Shown: positions 34,601-45,100, counted from the first letter of the stretch. The stretch is DNA of 64,000 bases from Diadema setosum (GCA_033980235.1 CM067074.1:35604723-35668722); one strand, 5' to 3'. Notes: generated by a model from the sequence alone, not told the origin. Numbers and translations: made by a program.

Positions 34601-34952
34601 GAAGCGGTACATTGGGAGAGAAGACGAGAAAGCCAATGATGTCGAGAGCAAAGACCAGGGACAACTGGAGGCGAACTACGTCAGTGTTGTGGACGACGAG
34701 GTAGATGATGACGGATCGGTGCCCATCTCATTTCCCTCCATCGAAGTGTCGGAAAGCGTGCATGACGTGAAGTGCAACGACGAGCTAGATGAGGAGAAGA
34801 TGAGGGAGGTAAAGACTCTCCTGCTGGAGCTCTCGGACGTCATGAACGATGTCCCGGGACGGACCGACATCATCGAGCACGCCATCGAAAACTTCTTCTC
34901 GAAACGCTTCTCGAAAACTGCTAAAACGCGAGCGCGTGTACCTAATCGCTGA
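31686..34952 (+). CDS. Gypsy Gag-protease-integrase polyprotein (RT truncated)
   Basis: The 1088-residue ORF makes the particle protein and two enzymes of the element. It has a Gag domain (about residues 1-260) with a charged N-terminal coiled region, and a CCHC zinc knuckle CFVCGKQGHFASKC (about 283-296). An aspartic protease has its DTG at 382-384. After an acidic Ser/Thr/Glu linker comes the integrase. This has a zinc-binding HHCC domain (H636, H643, then CASCDSC at 670-676) and a catalytic triad D706, D766, E802 with the exact DDX35E spacing. A GPF-type C-terminal module (MQWRGPFEVV) follows. After the integrase the N-terminal edge of RT appears (LSDVMNDVPGRTDIIEHAI) and then breaks off. 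The last residues come from a shifted frame. The start ATG lies about 100 bp after the LTR. Confidence 0.92.
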   Translation: MELEKYVQLGKDCGLQGAELVEFARTERDKYLEEKRRDEKLERDERQVQREEITKQKRIELEIAQYKSVNVKGTNSVRSSLPSLPAFRADSDDLDAYLLRFERYAKQSQWPEECWAPALGNLLTGRALEVYSLLPANEADDYESLKDTLLRQFALTEEGFRKRFREARQKMGESFGQFATRITGYATRWVEMSDTSKSYEGLLELTVREQLLECCDRGLSVFIRERNPRSVKEMADIADRYRDAHGHGGSGKRARDDNKSRNQGNEASQAKKGGTTSRDNQGCFVCGKQGHFASKCPDRKTDQSKVTNKQYVPKSKQTGAACVVGVCPTHDAHERGNVSGTPSVKLMCGHELPLLSGGCNVGTDMPTCEGMLNGKRVKVLRDTGCNTVVVKRQLIEESQLTGEVQTCVLIDGTVRKVPLAKVEINSPYFVGTTHALCMTNPIYDLIIGNVSGARQPGDEDIGWSGEDAREKPSADEMTTSSSEAESAEVESSKGTTQNGITTTSDSRDRPHTDESVEQSPAPLPTTNESAAVETRGMRKSKERPWKRLGSADQPTITATKEEMIREQERDATLEKLRKLAEKGEAKAVGKGSEVRYFCRDNLLFREYRSPYVERGKIFTQLVVPQPYRSEVLRLAHDSPLAGHLQTKKTADRILAHFYWPGIQADVKRYCASCDSCQRTTPKGKIGKVPLTIPPLIDTCFRRVAVDLIGPLEPITERGNRYILTIIDLATRYPEAVALPRIEAERVAEALVEVFSRLGIPNEILSDNGTQFVSGVMKEAAQLLGVKQFHTTPYHPMANGACERFNGTLKQMLRRMCQERPRDWDRFLPALLFAYREVPHESLGFSPFELMYGRVVRGPMTVLKELWTKEIPEEETKTTYQYVIDLQNRLEQTCELAKEELSKASRKYKKHFDVKTKERRFECGDKVLLLLPTTRNKLQMQWRGPFEVVQRIARDDYRLLVNGKERTYHANLMKRYIGREDEKANDVESKDQGQLEANYVSVVDDEVDDDGSVPISFPSIEVSESVHDVKCNDELDEEKMREVKTLLLELSDVMNDVPGRTDIIEHAIENFFSKRFSKTAKTRARVPNR

Positions 34953-35190
34953 GCGCGAGTGTCTAGCTCTTGCGTGGGCGGTCAAAAGGTTCTCGTACTT
35001 TTTGTATGGCCGAGCATTCCAGCTGCAAACTGACCACTACCCGCTTGCTCATCTAACACACGCGCGAATGCAAAACCCAAGAGTCATGCGCTGGGCGCTT
35101 GCACTGCAGGCATATCAGTATCGTGTACAGGTAATCAAGGGCTCGGAGAATGTTGGGGCTGATTACCTCAGCAGATGCCCTACTGAGTAG
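34909..35190 (+). pseudogene. Gypsy RNase H remnant after the RT deletion
   Basis: In a frame different from the polyprotein, ASRKLLKRERVYL, then ECLALAWAVKRFSYFLYGR, LQTDHYPL and VIKGSENVGADYLSR encode the C-terminal half of a Ty3/Gypsy RNase H domain, ending in a TAG at 35188. The RT palm with its YxDD motif and the first RNase H motifs are absent between about 34890 and 34909. A 10-base direct repeat (CTTCTCGAAA at 34895 and 34907) marks the junction, as expected from deletion or template switching at microhomology. The remnant cannot be translated in frame with Gag. Confidence 0.85.
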
Positions 35191-35958
35191 AAATAGAGGT
35201 ATAAACAGCCCATGGCATCACTACTATATGTGAGTTTAATCACAACGTAATTTCGCAATGAACTTATTGTTACTGTTATGTATATTGTATGTTAGGTAAT
35301 ATTGGAAAGCTATAGTATTACACACATTATGTATGCTGAGTTTGAGGTAAGATAAGCAGTTGACTCATACATCTCTTAAATTATTGGACTGCTCTGAATC
35401 AGTCACCCCGGTATAATACCGTGCATAAGAAGGTTTTGCACATCACATTTTATTTTGTAGCAACAGCTAATGCACATAATATGCGATTAGCACAGGTATC
35501 ATAATATTCTCCAATGTTATACTGGCCAACAAGAAGAGTCTGTTGAAACTGTGCCGAAAGTGTCAATTTTGTATTGTGCGGTGCAAAAAAGGTAATTTTA
35601 TTATTGAACTGTGGCTGGTATAATAATGCAAAAGAGTGTTAAAAGAGATATGATGAATTTTATATGTTATCCAATTGACTGAGTAAATCAGATTGTATAG
35701 TATAATGCGGAGTTAGTTGGTTCGATAGAATACACATATAAACTGTCTCCATGGACAGCAGCCGATATTTGGAACAGTAGTCTGTCATGTATCACGACAA
35801 GTGAAGTTATGAAGCAGTGAATTGTTATCAGGAGTATAATGCTTTTGATTTAGAAGAGTAATGGTGAGAAAGTACTTACCTGCTACAGACATTTGATTTT
35901 TATTAGAGAGACGAGGCTATGGTTTCAGAGCGACTGTCATCTTAAATGGGGGGTTATT
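35191..35958 (+). other. Gypsy 3' non-coding region with polypurine tract
   Basis: This AT-rich stretch between the RNase H stop and the 3' LTR has no long ORF and no env-like gene. AAATGGGGGG at about 35944-35953, close to the LTR, is the likely polypurine tract that primes plus-strand DNA. Confidence 0.7.
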
Positions 35959-37207
35959 TGTCACGAGTGGAGTGACAGACGCTCTCCTCCACTGAGGTCA
36001 ATTTGCATAGAATTTGTAAATAAGCACTTAAGCATGTAAATTGATGCAAACTGTTTAGCAGTTCAATAGAAGAAATTCCAGACCGCTCTCGGTAGAGCCA
36101 CGGTAGTGCTATGTGTGGCAAGGAGCGGCAGTATGACATCAGGCCGTGAAGGGGACATCACGCTGTGGTGCTGTCTCCGTGACACATTGCATGAGAAATG
36201 GCCACTCGGTAACGGTGACAGGGGCCGCCACCCCAGTCAGTATTAACTAAAGATACCCACAGATAGTGGTAAGTGCATTAATTCTGAAATGTTTATGTAT
36301 TCAATTGGCATAATTCGTTTGTGTAATGGATATCCGAATTGAGAGTGAATTGTGTTAAATGTTTCAGTTAATATGTGATGTAGATATAATGGTTATTGGT
36401 AAACGCTCCAGTTAATATGTGATATAGAATATAGAATAGTCGTTGTTTATGGTTGCATGAGCTGAGATACATTTGTATATTTATAATGAGGTAATCTGAA
36501 CGTTAATTAGGATAATATGAATGTGCTCAAGCGCTCTGGCTGTAAGTGATCTGAATATTTTAATATTTGAAGGGTTTCCGGGTTTCCCGAAGGGTCAAGG
36601 GCCCACTGACACTGCAAGAGGCATGTGCATAAAGGCGTCGTAGACTGTCGACCAGCTCCGAGGCAGTAAGGGAGCATAGACTGTCGACCGGACTTCATTC
36701 CTGGATGCTGAGGAGACACCGCTAAGACGTCCGTCGGGAGAGCGACCACGCGAACGGCAATCGCGAAGAGTTGCTACGGCAGACCACGCGACAGTCCATA
36801 CCAGCACCAGCGTAACGGGGCCCCGTCGTCGACCGACATCGTCATCGACCTGCATTGTCATCGTCATACATCGTCGTCATAAGCCATCGTCACGCAACGT
36901 ACACCCGTGACAGCCATTCGAGGTGAAATAAGTCCAATTTAAGTTAAACATAATAAAGTCCTAAAAGAGCCAGAAAGCCACTGAGCAGGAATAATTTATG
37001 TTCGTTTTTTCTCTTTTATAATTTGCTGTAAAACCAAGATTCACAGTTATAGACAATTAAAATATTTGAGTTAACTGAATGCACATTGTTTCCTCCGTTT
37101 CATCTTGTATGAGTTACAGCCTGCCAACAGTTCTCAGAGGTTATGAAAATTTCTTTGTTCCGTTTATTTCCATATATAAGGATGGAAATCGGGCAAATTC
37201 TGTGACA
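35959..37207 (+). repeat. 3' LTR of the Gypsy element
   Basis: It is 1249 bp and nearly identical to 30336-31584. It is followed directly by the second copy of the target duplication GTGAT. The near identity suggests recent insertion, barring gene conversion. Confidence 0.93.
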
Positions 37208-37459
37208 GTGATTTTTAACTGTGCGTGGGGAGGGATGCCTAGTAAGCTGTTGCTGGCATAAACGTTGATATTGATTTTATCAGCAGCTTTGAATTTGATG
37301 AGTTTGGCAGATTTGTATATGAATTCGGAGTAAAGCATGCGTGCGGGCGGATGCTGCTTTTCTGCATACGGCCCATTATGTCTTATTTATCAACATTAGG
37401 AAATCGTTTCATCAGGAAGGAATGTGGTATCGGTTCGGGTGTGTGTCGGTATGTGGGAA

Positions 37460-37660
37460 GGGGGTTACATTTCGTTATTGCAAAAGTTTGTTATTCTGAA
37501 GGCTCATTTGTCCGAAGGCTCATTATTCCGAAGGTTCGTTATTCCCAATTTCATTTTTGGATCAAGGAACCTCTAGGTATAGGGAATTGTGTGTTTCGGA
37601 TAAATGAAGCCTCGGAAAAAACGAAACTTCGGAATAACGAACCTTCGTGTTTGTGTTTGT
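37460..37660. repeat. 'GTTATTCCGAAGG' foldback repeat
   Basis: GAAGGCTCATTATTCCGAAG and GAAGGTTCGTTATTCCC on the left are mirrored by CGGAATAACGAACCTTCG near 37630-37650. Related GTTATT and GGTTC/GAACC text recurs at 57940-58340. Confidence 0.6.
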
Positions 37661-38345
37661 GTGTGTGTGTATGTATGTATTTGGGTTGGTGAATGTGGGT
37701 GTGGGATGATTTAGGTTTTGTTTAATCAGGGGTAGGTGGGTTGGGGATTGGATTTGAAGAAGGATAGTTATAAATGGTATGACAGATGTTGGTAGGATTT
37801 AATATTTAGGATAGATGTAGTATAGGCCCTAGATTTGTTTCGGTTGGGGAGGGGAGGGGGTGGTCGGGTTTTTTTAATGACTGATTTCATTCTAGATTTG
37901 TGTAATGTATTTGTGTGTTTTTTATGTATATGCCCTTGTAAGTAAGAAGGTGTTACATGATCCAAACCATTATATTCAAGGAGTATAGGTTTGGTAGGGC
38001 CCTACATGTCAAAACTTTCTCGTAAAGAAATTATTAGTAGGGTTGGTCTATAATCGAGTTATCTATGTTGATGTGAGATTATTTGTGGTATAAATTGACA
38101 AATGGATTTATTTGTGTTTGGAATTGCCATTTGTACCTTTTTTTTTTTGTTCATGTTACACCCAGAATGGATCGATTTATGAATGATTTGAATGAACGTA
38201 ATATCAAGGAAAAAGTGTTGAGTTGGTTTATTTGCATTATGAGGTTTTGTTTGAGTGTTTGTTGGTGTTTTTTTTTGTGTGTATTACGTATGTATTAGCG
38301 GTGTGCAATGGCAGTTCGTTTGTGCTAAAATCAACTAACAATTGA

Positions 38346-38348
<3 letters not shown>

Positions 38349-38387
<39 letters not shown>

Positions 38388-38823
38388 GGCGTGTGGAAAT
38401 TATTCGTTTATACATAAAGCATGCCAAATCTATTTTGGGACAAAGAATAGTCGTATGGACGTTCTAGTTTATAAGACTGATGGAAGAAAATGACTGCAGT
38501 GAAAAATGAACAAAGACAAATAACATTTGGGGAGGGTACCTCCCTCGGATGTATTGATTTTTCTCTCTGACTCTCTCTCCCCTAGCCCGCCTCACCGCTG
38601 ATATTGGTTGACACACCCATACTATTTTTAGATCAACGCTGGTGTGAATTCTTTAAACACGTGCTCATACACTCTGAAGGCGTTTGTATTGCCACAGTAG
38701 CGCCACTATATTCCACATACACACGTAAGCATACAGGCACACGTATACACACAGGCAAACAAACCACTACCACTATACAACCACCACACATGCACAGTTT
38801 CTACGTATTGTATTATTATACTC

Positions 38824-38866
<43 letters not shown>

Positions 38867-38900
38867 CAAATCATACACATCACATATCATGCAGCTCATA

Positions 38901-38930
<30 letters not shown>
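38349..38930. repeat. Poly-T and (AC)n microsatellites
   Basis: A T-run (38349-38385) and two (AC)n runs (38828-38866 and 38901-38930) lie inside the inferred insertion. The Thr/His-rich frame here is low complexity. Confidence 0.9.
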
Positions 38931-38934
<4 letters not shown>

Positions 38935-38972
38935 GCATAACTTACCAGTCATACCCATCCCACCAAACCACC

Positions 38973-39166
38973 CCGAGCCCGGGGCGACAATCCGTGACGG
39001 GGCGACAATCCGTGTCGCAACAAATTTTTTTGCCAACACGGATTGTCGCCAGGCGACAATCCGTGACGGGGGCGAAAATCCGTGTCGCCAGCGCCCGTCA
39101 CGGATTGTCGCCCCGAGCAGGAGGCGACAATCCGTTTAGGGGCGACAATCCGTGTCGCAACAAGGG
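38973..39166. repeat. Right cluster of GGCGACAATCCGTG motifs
   Basis: Eight copies of the 14-base motif in both orientations form two sub-blocks, each ending GTGTCGCAAC (39020 and 39166). It pairs with the cluster at 29212. ORFs across it are artefacts of the repeats. Confidence 0.85.
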
Positions 39167-39673
39167 GTCTTGTAGTTCTTCCCTACATCATCTGAGGAAC
39201 TACTGAAGCTCTTGTAATCAACGAGTCTTCAAGGAGTTTGGAGTCTCCACTCCTATCAAGCCACATAAAACCATCAGAAGCCTACTGGTCCACCCGAAAG
39301 ACAAACGGAAAGTAGACGGCATAGCTGCAGTTGTATCCTTATGAGATTCAATGCAATGGTTGTTCAGCTACATACATTGGGGAGACAGGTAGACAATTTG
39401 GCATAATTGTAAGAAGAGACGAGCCAAGGATGAAGTTAGAAACATCTAATCTCTAAAAGCTTTCACTCGATCTAGAAAACAGTCAGCTGACAACTTTACA
39501 TCGTTCACAAATCAGTCATTGGGGATCATGTTGCTATTAATAACCATTCCATCCAATGAAAAGGGGGCTGTATTCTTGCCAGAGAAGATCACCGCCCATC
39601 AAGATGGATAAGGGAGGTAATCACATCAGGAAACCCGTAACACAATGACCAGAGATCCGGGCCAACATTATTC

Positions 39674-39680
<7 letters not shown>
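39167..39680 (+). pseudogene. Penelope-like element, GIY-YIG endonuclease part (3' fragment)
   Basis: Across shifted frames the translation gives a VLPY/EAL region, then TPIKPHKTIRSLLVHPKDKR, YEIQCNGCSATYIGETGRQF and finally SRWIREVITSGNP with a TMTRD-like end. This is the linker plus the GIY-YIG endonuclease of a Penelope-like retroelement. TYIGET (39370-39387) is the YIG half of the catalytic core, and the Cys pair before it is typical of animal PLEs. Stops and frameshifts show it is dead. It continues the fragment at 28995-29211, which implies one PLE split by the DNA between them. Confidence 0.75.
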
Positions 39681-39716
<36 letters not shown>

Positions 39717-39718
<2 letters not shown>

Positions 39719-39962
39719 GGGTTTGTTTGCAAAAACCGATAAGTCCATTTTTGAAGATTTTAAAGTACGATTTCTGTCATAAAGTACAAAATAATACCTT
39801 TTAAATGATATATTGGTCACTACATATACAGGTATATTTTTTAAGTTATGGTCAAAAGAAGCAAAAATTTTCTTATTATTCTCTTTATTTTTCTTGACCT
39901 TTAATCGCAAATATCTCCATTTGGCAAATATGGACTTATCGGTTTTTGCAAACAAGCTCTTC
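39717..39962. mobile_element. Foldback MITE in (TA)n, copy 2
   Basis: It closely matches 26657-26908 and again sits beside (TA)n (39679-39713). It directly follows the PLE endonuclease fragment. Confidence 0.78.
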
Positions 39963-39999
39963 ATATATATATATAATATACAAAATGGTATTATTATCC

Positions 40000-40960
40000 G
40001 CGTGTTGGAATAAGAGCATGAAGACGATGAAGACAAACAAGTTGACATAATGCATTAGAATCCAACTTCATTTATTGGTAAACCAAATTTTCGACCCTTG
40101 CACGGATCTTCCTCAGGGTAACAGTGATATTTGTATTTGAAGCTCAGCACAGGAAAATAATAATAATAACAAAGAAACGCGCCTGGTTGTCAGCTTAGAG
40201 TTTGAGCTAGCAACCAACACGCACGGTTGTTGGCTCAAAATTTGCGCTATCTTCATGAGTGCAAAATCCTTAAACTCGATAATGACGTAACAATGTATCA
40301 TAAAATGCATAAGAAGTAAGACATAGACATTTTCAAATCAAACTGATCGTTTACCAGCCGCGCAAAATACATACCAACACGCACGGTTGTTAGCTCAAAA
40401 TTTGTGCTATCTTCATGAGTGCAAAATCCTTAAACTCAATTATGACGTAACAATGCATCATAAAATGCATAAGAAGTAAGACATAACATTTTCAAATCAA
40501 ACTGATCGTTTACCAGCCGCGCAAAATACATACCAACACGCACGTTTGTTAGCTCAAAATTTCCGCTTTCTTCATGAGTGCAAAATCCTTAAATTCAATT
40601 ATGACGTAACAATGTATCATAAAATGCATAAGAAGTAAGACATAGACATAGACATGTCTATGTCTTACTTCTTATGCATTTTATGTTACATTGTTACGTC
40701 ATAATTGAGTTTAAGGATTTTGCACTCATGAAGATAGCGCAAATTTTGAGCTAACAACCGTGCGTGTTGGTTGCTAGCTCAAACTCTAAGCTGACAACCA
40801 GGCGCGTTTCTTTGTTATTATTATGATTTTTCTGTGCTGAGCTTCAAATACAAATATCACTGTTACCCTGAGGAAGATCCGTGCAAGGGTCGAAAATTTG
40901 GTTTACCAATAAATGAAGTTGGATCCTAATGCATTATGTCAACTTGTTTGCCTTCATCGT

Positions 40961-40965
<5 letters not shown>
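40000..40965. mobile_element. Foldback element with ~320 bp arms and tandem core
   Basis: The left arm (from GAATAAGAGCATGAAGACG) is mirrored by the right arm (40640-40965). The core has three direct units of about 160 bp (CCAACACGCACGGTTGTT...CAGCCGCGCAAAATACAT), starting near 40214, 40373 and 40532. (TA)n runs flank both sides. The right arm has CTGAGGAAGATCCGTGCAAG and GTCGAAAATTTGG, resembling PLE 3' ends. Confidence 0.75.

Positions 40966-41020
<55 letters not shown>
40966..41020. repeat. (TA)n microsatellite
   Basis: About 27 TA units at the edge of the foldback element. Confidence 0.95.
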
Positions 41021-41023
<3 letters not shown>

Positions 41024-41255
41024 GATACTATTCTTTATTTCCAGCGTTTCACATAGTCGACTATGTGAACACATTGTAAACATTACATACTGTGGGACAC
41101 TGCTTTCTTTCCAGCAGGGCGTACTGTCTGGTAAAGTTAGGACAGGGTATTTCAATGAGAATCAGGAATACAGTAAAGACAAATAAATTCGTTGATAGCA
41201 ATTAATGATAATAAGAATGATGATGATACCAGGAAAACTGTTACAGCGTCATTGC

Positions 41256-41590
41256 TATTGACCGATTCGGGTTCGTTGAGGGCAGCAGACATTTTACGGC
41301 ACAGGGCGCAGTCATAGTGGGTGTATCAGCCGACCCCCCGGCCTGCTCTCCCCACCCCCGGGCAACATGTTTATCACGCACTTGTAACAAACGTTCGCGC
41401 ACTAAGCAAGCATTCGCGCACTCAGTACGAGACGCCTATTGGCTAAAGCCGTTTTTCATTCTGCGCGCGTGCTAATGTAGGGAGAGGGGTGGGGGAGTGC
41501 GGAGGGGGGGGGGGGGGGGTCGGCTGATACACCCACTATGGCTGCGCCCATGCCAAAAATACACATAGCGCGTCACAGAATCGGTCAATA
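41256..41590. mobile_element. Double inverted-repeat MITE, TATTGACCGATTC ends
   Basis: The outer ends TATTGACCGATTC and GAATCGGTCAATA enclose a second pair, GGGCGCAGTCATAGTGGGTG and its mirror (41304-41549), with C- and G-runs next to them. There is no ORF. Confidence 0.7.
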
Positions 41591-41784
41591 TAGTGACGAA
41601 GAAAAGCTTATCACACTACCACCCAAATTACGACAGGTGCAAGCGAGATGCTTATTCGCAGACCCTGACATGTATATAGCATCTTGACCCAGAACGTATT
41701 AATGGTATGAAATAAGTCAGTTGCACTGACAACGTTCATTGCAATGAAAGCGGTCCCCGTCCGACACTCAGATTTAATATTATG

Positions 41785-42124
41785 AAATTGGATTCCAGAC
41801 GTTTCTACTGTCCAGAAAACTTCCGTCACTCCCCTTGGGTGCGCCAAAACGACTTACAAGACAGCTCGACGCATCTGTCAGTCCCAGAAGGGCCGATCTC
41901 TCCCGCTGCCTTACAATCAGTCCTACCTCCTGGACCTCGCACACGATATCCGTTCGCGATGTTGGACAGACTTACCGATATGGCTGGACTGCAGTTGCTG
42001 CTGGTCTTTCAATTCAACGTCGCAATGGATGTCGACCTCTTGGCCGGACGGCAGCTGGCAATGTAGGCACCCTCCGGACGGTGATAGTTTTCCTCTCAGT
42101 ATGATATATGACACTGATATACAA
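41785..42124 (+). pseudogene. Possible CTLD-like coding fragment
   Basis: A + strand frame open from after a TGA at 41783 to a TAG near 42124 has coding-like base composition. It contains TTYKTARRICQSQKG, NQSYLLDLAHDI and TDLPIWLDC, an order like helix 1, helix 2 and the core strand of a C-type lectin domain. Later there is SWPDGSWQC. No WIGL or WND motif is exact and the splice sites are unclear. Other frames over the same DNA are also open, so the reading frame is not certain. It may be a decayed lectin exon or an unrelated gene fragment. Confidence 0.28.
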
Positions 42125-42189
42125 GGTTAGTGACAGAGGTATATATGTGACCGTGCACCTCAAAACGAAAGTCGCACACACTGATTTTG

Positions 42190-45100
42190 CGTGATAGTAC
42201 AGTCTACTATGTCGAAATATTGGGTCCCGTGAGATTTTCGTGCCAAAATTGATTTTTTTAGCTAACTTGGTCAATTTGGGGGTGCTGAATCCAAAAAACT
42301 TTGGTTCCATTTTTTCTGACCACGTCTTCAGTCGCCATTTTGAATTTCAAAATGGCCGCTATAGCAAACTGTATTTTGACCCAATTCCCATAATGTGAGC
42401 ACCATAGAAGGTTCAGATTTGATGCAAAAAGCATGTTTGTGATGTCAGACATTCTGATACACCATTTTCTAATAATTGTAGAGAGCTTTGATACAATTTT
42501 TAGGCAGCCATCTTGAAACTCAAAATGGCTACCATAGCTAAATATATTTTTACCCATATCTCAGGTTGTAAGCATTATGTAGAGTATAAATTTGGGGCAA
42601 AAAGCAAGCATATGATGTCAATAATGCTAATTATATACATTCTTTTATTTAATGACGGATCATTTTCCTTAGCGGCCATCTTGAATTTCAAAATGGCTAC
42701 CATAACAAATGTAATTGGACCGGTATACACATCGTATGCATTGTGTAAGGTTCTAATTTGGGGCAGAGAGCATGCATATATTGTCAGACATTCTGAAACA
42801 TCTTTTTCTGAAACGATGGTTCATTTTTATATCAATGGTGGCCATCTTGAAATTCAAAATGGCCGCCATAACTGAATGTATATTTTGACCCATATCTCAT
42901 GTTGTACGCAATACAGACAGTTCGCATTTCGGGCATAAACCGGTCTCATGATGTTGAACATTCAGATGCATTTTTCCCCTCCCTGAAATTGCAGATCACT
43001 TTCAAGGCTGCCTTCTTAAAATTCAAAATGGCTGCTTTTCAGCTAATATCTCTGGTTACAAGCAACTTTTAGACATATCAATGTTTATGGTGGCGTACAG
43101 TGTACATTATATAAAACACACACACATAGGGCCTATACATCCTGTAATATTGGATTATTTGTATTGGTCGCCACTCTTGAAATTCAAGAAGTATTTTGAC
43201 CATATTTGGTGTTGTAAGATCTGTAATGACCCAAGCATGGTGAAACGATCATGTATAAGTCAATCACTTCATTGAATATTGCGTGAGCGGAAGTGTTTTC
43301 TGTCCTGTAGGTACACTGTTGAGTTGAAATGCAAAAAGGCTGCCATGTGAAACATTCCTTTAAAAGCATAGAATTTGGGGAAAATTTTGTGAATGGGAAA
43401 TCATGTGATTTTGATGTTAAAAACAAATGACTTAAAAAAAACTGTGTCTGAGTGACTGAATAATGTCCCATTTAGACAATTTGGTTGTAAGAACTTACAA
43501 TATTAGCTCTATATACTCTAATAATTCATGGGATAGTCACTTAGATAATTAAATGTTTTCTAGGCTCATTCCCTGAACGTATTTTTAAAGAAACAGCACT
43601 CTAAAGCTGTACACAGGGGAAAATTAGTTCTAAATTCTTCCAGAAATAATGACTTTTGCATTTCTTGCTTTTAAGCATGATAATGAATTTTGTGGCTACC
43701 GTTGGTGTAGGAAGCTCGAAGCATTTTATAATAATTGAACGATTTATGCATACCCTTTGGAAATATCTACAATCTAATATATCATATTTATAGGTATTAG
43801 AGGCACAAATTAGGTTGTGAGAGTTTACAAGGTTCGTTCTCTGACTGGATATATTGCATCAAGTCTCTACGAGGGTAAAGCAGGAAATTGTCCTGATTGT
43901 TCAAAGTCATCCACGCCAAACTTCTGGAGGCACTGTGTCATAGCACATTCTGCATGATTCAAGGTTTAGATACTTCTTGGTCCATCTGCTCGTGGAGACA
44001 TCCTCAAATTTTCAACTTCAGCCAGCACCATGAAAGGCATGAAAAAGCAGACCTTTAGTTGTTTCTGTTTTTTTTTTCGCAACAAACTGCAGGGCATAAT
44101 CTCTCAAAATTGTCAATTGTACCTTTATCATCTAATTTTCCAGTGATGGAGCAGACAACATGCAATGCAGTAAGTGAAGCAAACCACCAAGATCCATCAG
44201 GATAATTGAAATGGTAGAGTCTACGTAATAATCATAAATATCTCTGATTTTCCCGTTGCTCTAATACATACAATGGTATGAGGCTATCTGTTGTGAGTGA
44301 CGGCTGACAGTAACTCCCATGGCATCTTTGATGAACTCTTTTATTTTCTTTCCATGATGTGGTCTCTGTGTCAGATGGAATTGACTGCTCAGTATTTCAA
44401 CTTTCAGGCTGATTATTTGGCTCGGTTTTGTGAGTTTCTAAGGCATGGGTAGGAATGACGAGAAGGCCATGAAACAATGAGATGAAGAGTGATTGTGGAA
44501 TTGCTTAGAACTTTAACCTTTCAATACTTGTATCGTTCAGAAATGACTGGATAATGACAAGTCTATCAGGCTGTAGAACCAGTAAAATGTTATGAAGAAT
44601 TGGTGATCCCTTAGGCCTAAGCTTAATGACTTTGGATCCAATCTTACATGGTGTTTTTTTTTTTTTTTTTTTGCACGAGCTGAATGTCTGGCCTTTCTCA
44701 CAACAATCCAGAGATCATAATATTATGTTCTAATTCTCTCAGATACAAATTCTTAGTACAGAACATTAAAACTGCCCTTTTCATCTCTTTCTAGAGCATC
44801 TCCCTTGAATGTTTGTGATACCTGACTGCCAAACACCACATTCGTCAGCTTCAAGGCAGTGACAATTTCTTACATTACCCTCGTGTTATGATCTTCTAAG
44901 TTGTGGAGGAATTCTGATGGATGCAAGCGCCACAGAACTGAGCTATCATTGCTCCTCTGTAGTTTTAGAATCATTGGCTGTACAGCAGTAAGCATCTTCG
45001 AAGTCTTGATAATTGAAGAAGACCCACTCAAGGGCAATCAGGAAAAAGCCTATTTATTCCTTCTTCATTCTGTGTTATTCCAGAAATATATCGAGCAAAC

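Larger units (their letters stand above)
30336..37207 (+). mobile_element. Gmr1-type Ty3/Gypsy retrotransposon, RT-deleted, young
   Basis: This is a complete LTR-to-LTR insertion of 6872 bp flanked by the 5 bp target duplication GTGAT (30331-30335 and 37208-37212). It has two 1249 bp LTRs beginning TGTCACGAG and ending CTGTGACA, a primer site like that for tRNA-Pro, a fused gag-protease-integrase ORF, an RNase H remnant and a purine-rich tract before the 3' LTR. Integrase lies upstream of the RT/RNase H remnant, the pol order described for deuterostome Gmr1-like Gypsy elements. The reverse transcriptase core is missing, so this copy must have moved with enzyme supplied by a relative, or lost RT after insertion. 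I saw only two differences between the LTRs. Confidence 0.93.
29212..39166. mobile_element. ~10 kb insertion in a PLE with motif-rich inverted ends
   Basis: The PLE coding sequence stops near 29211 and resumes near 39167 with no visible loss. The intervening DNA begins GTTGCGACACGG and ends CCGTGTCGCAAC, and about 90 bp of each end match in inverted orientation. I infer a DNA transposon-like element about 3 kb long before the Gypsy element, a TTAA MITE and a short repeat inserted into it. No transposase is visible. No clean target duplication was found (flanks AAAGGAT and AAGGGGT). Two independent insertions of a short element next to the PLE halves remain possible. Confidence 0.5.

Noticed and set aside
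35191..35958. An env gene in the Gypsy element
   Set aside because: No long ORF, signal peptide or membrane segment lies between RNase H and the 3' LTR.
38604..39206. 200-codon ORF
   Set aside because: It runs through (AC)n and the motif cluster. Composition is low complexity and no domain is seen.
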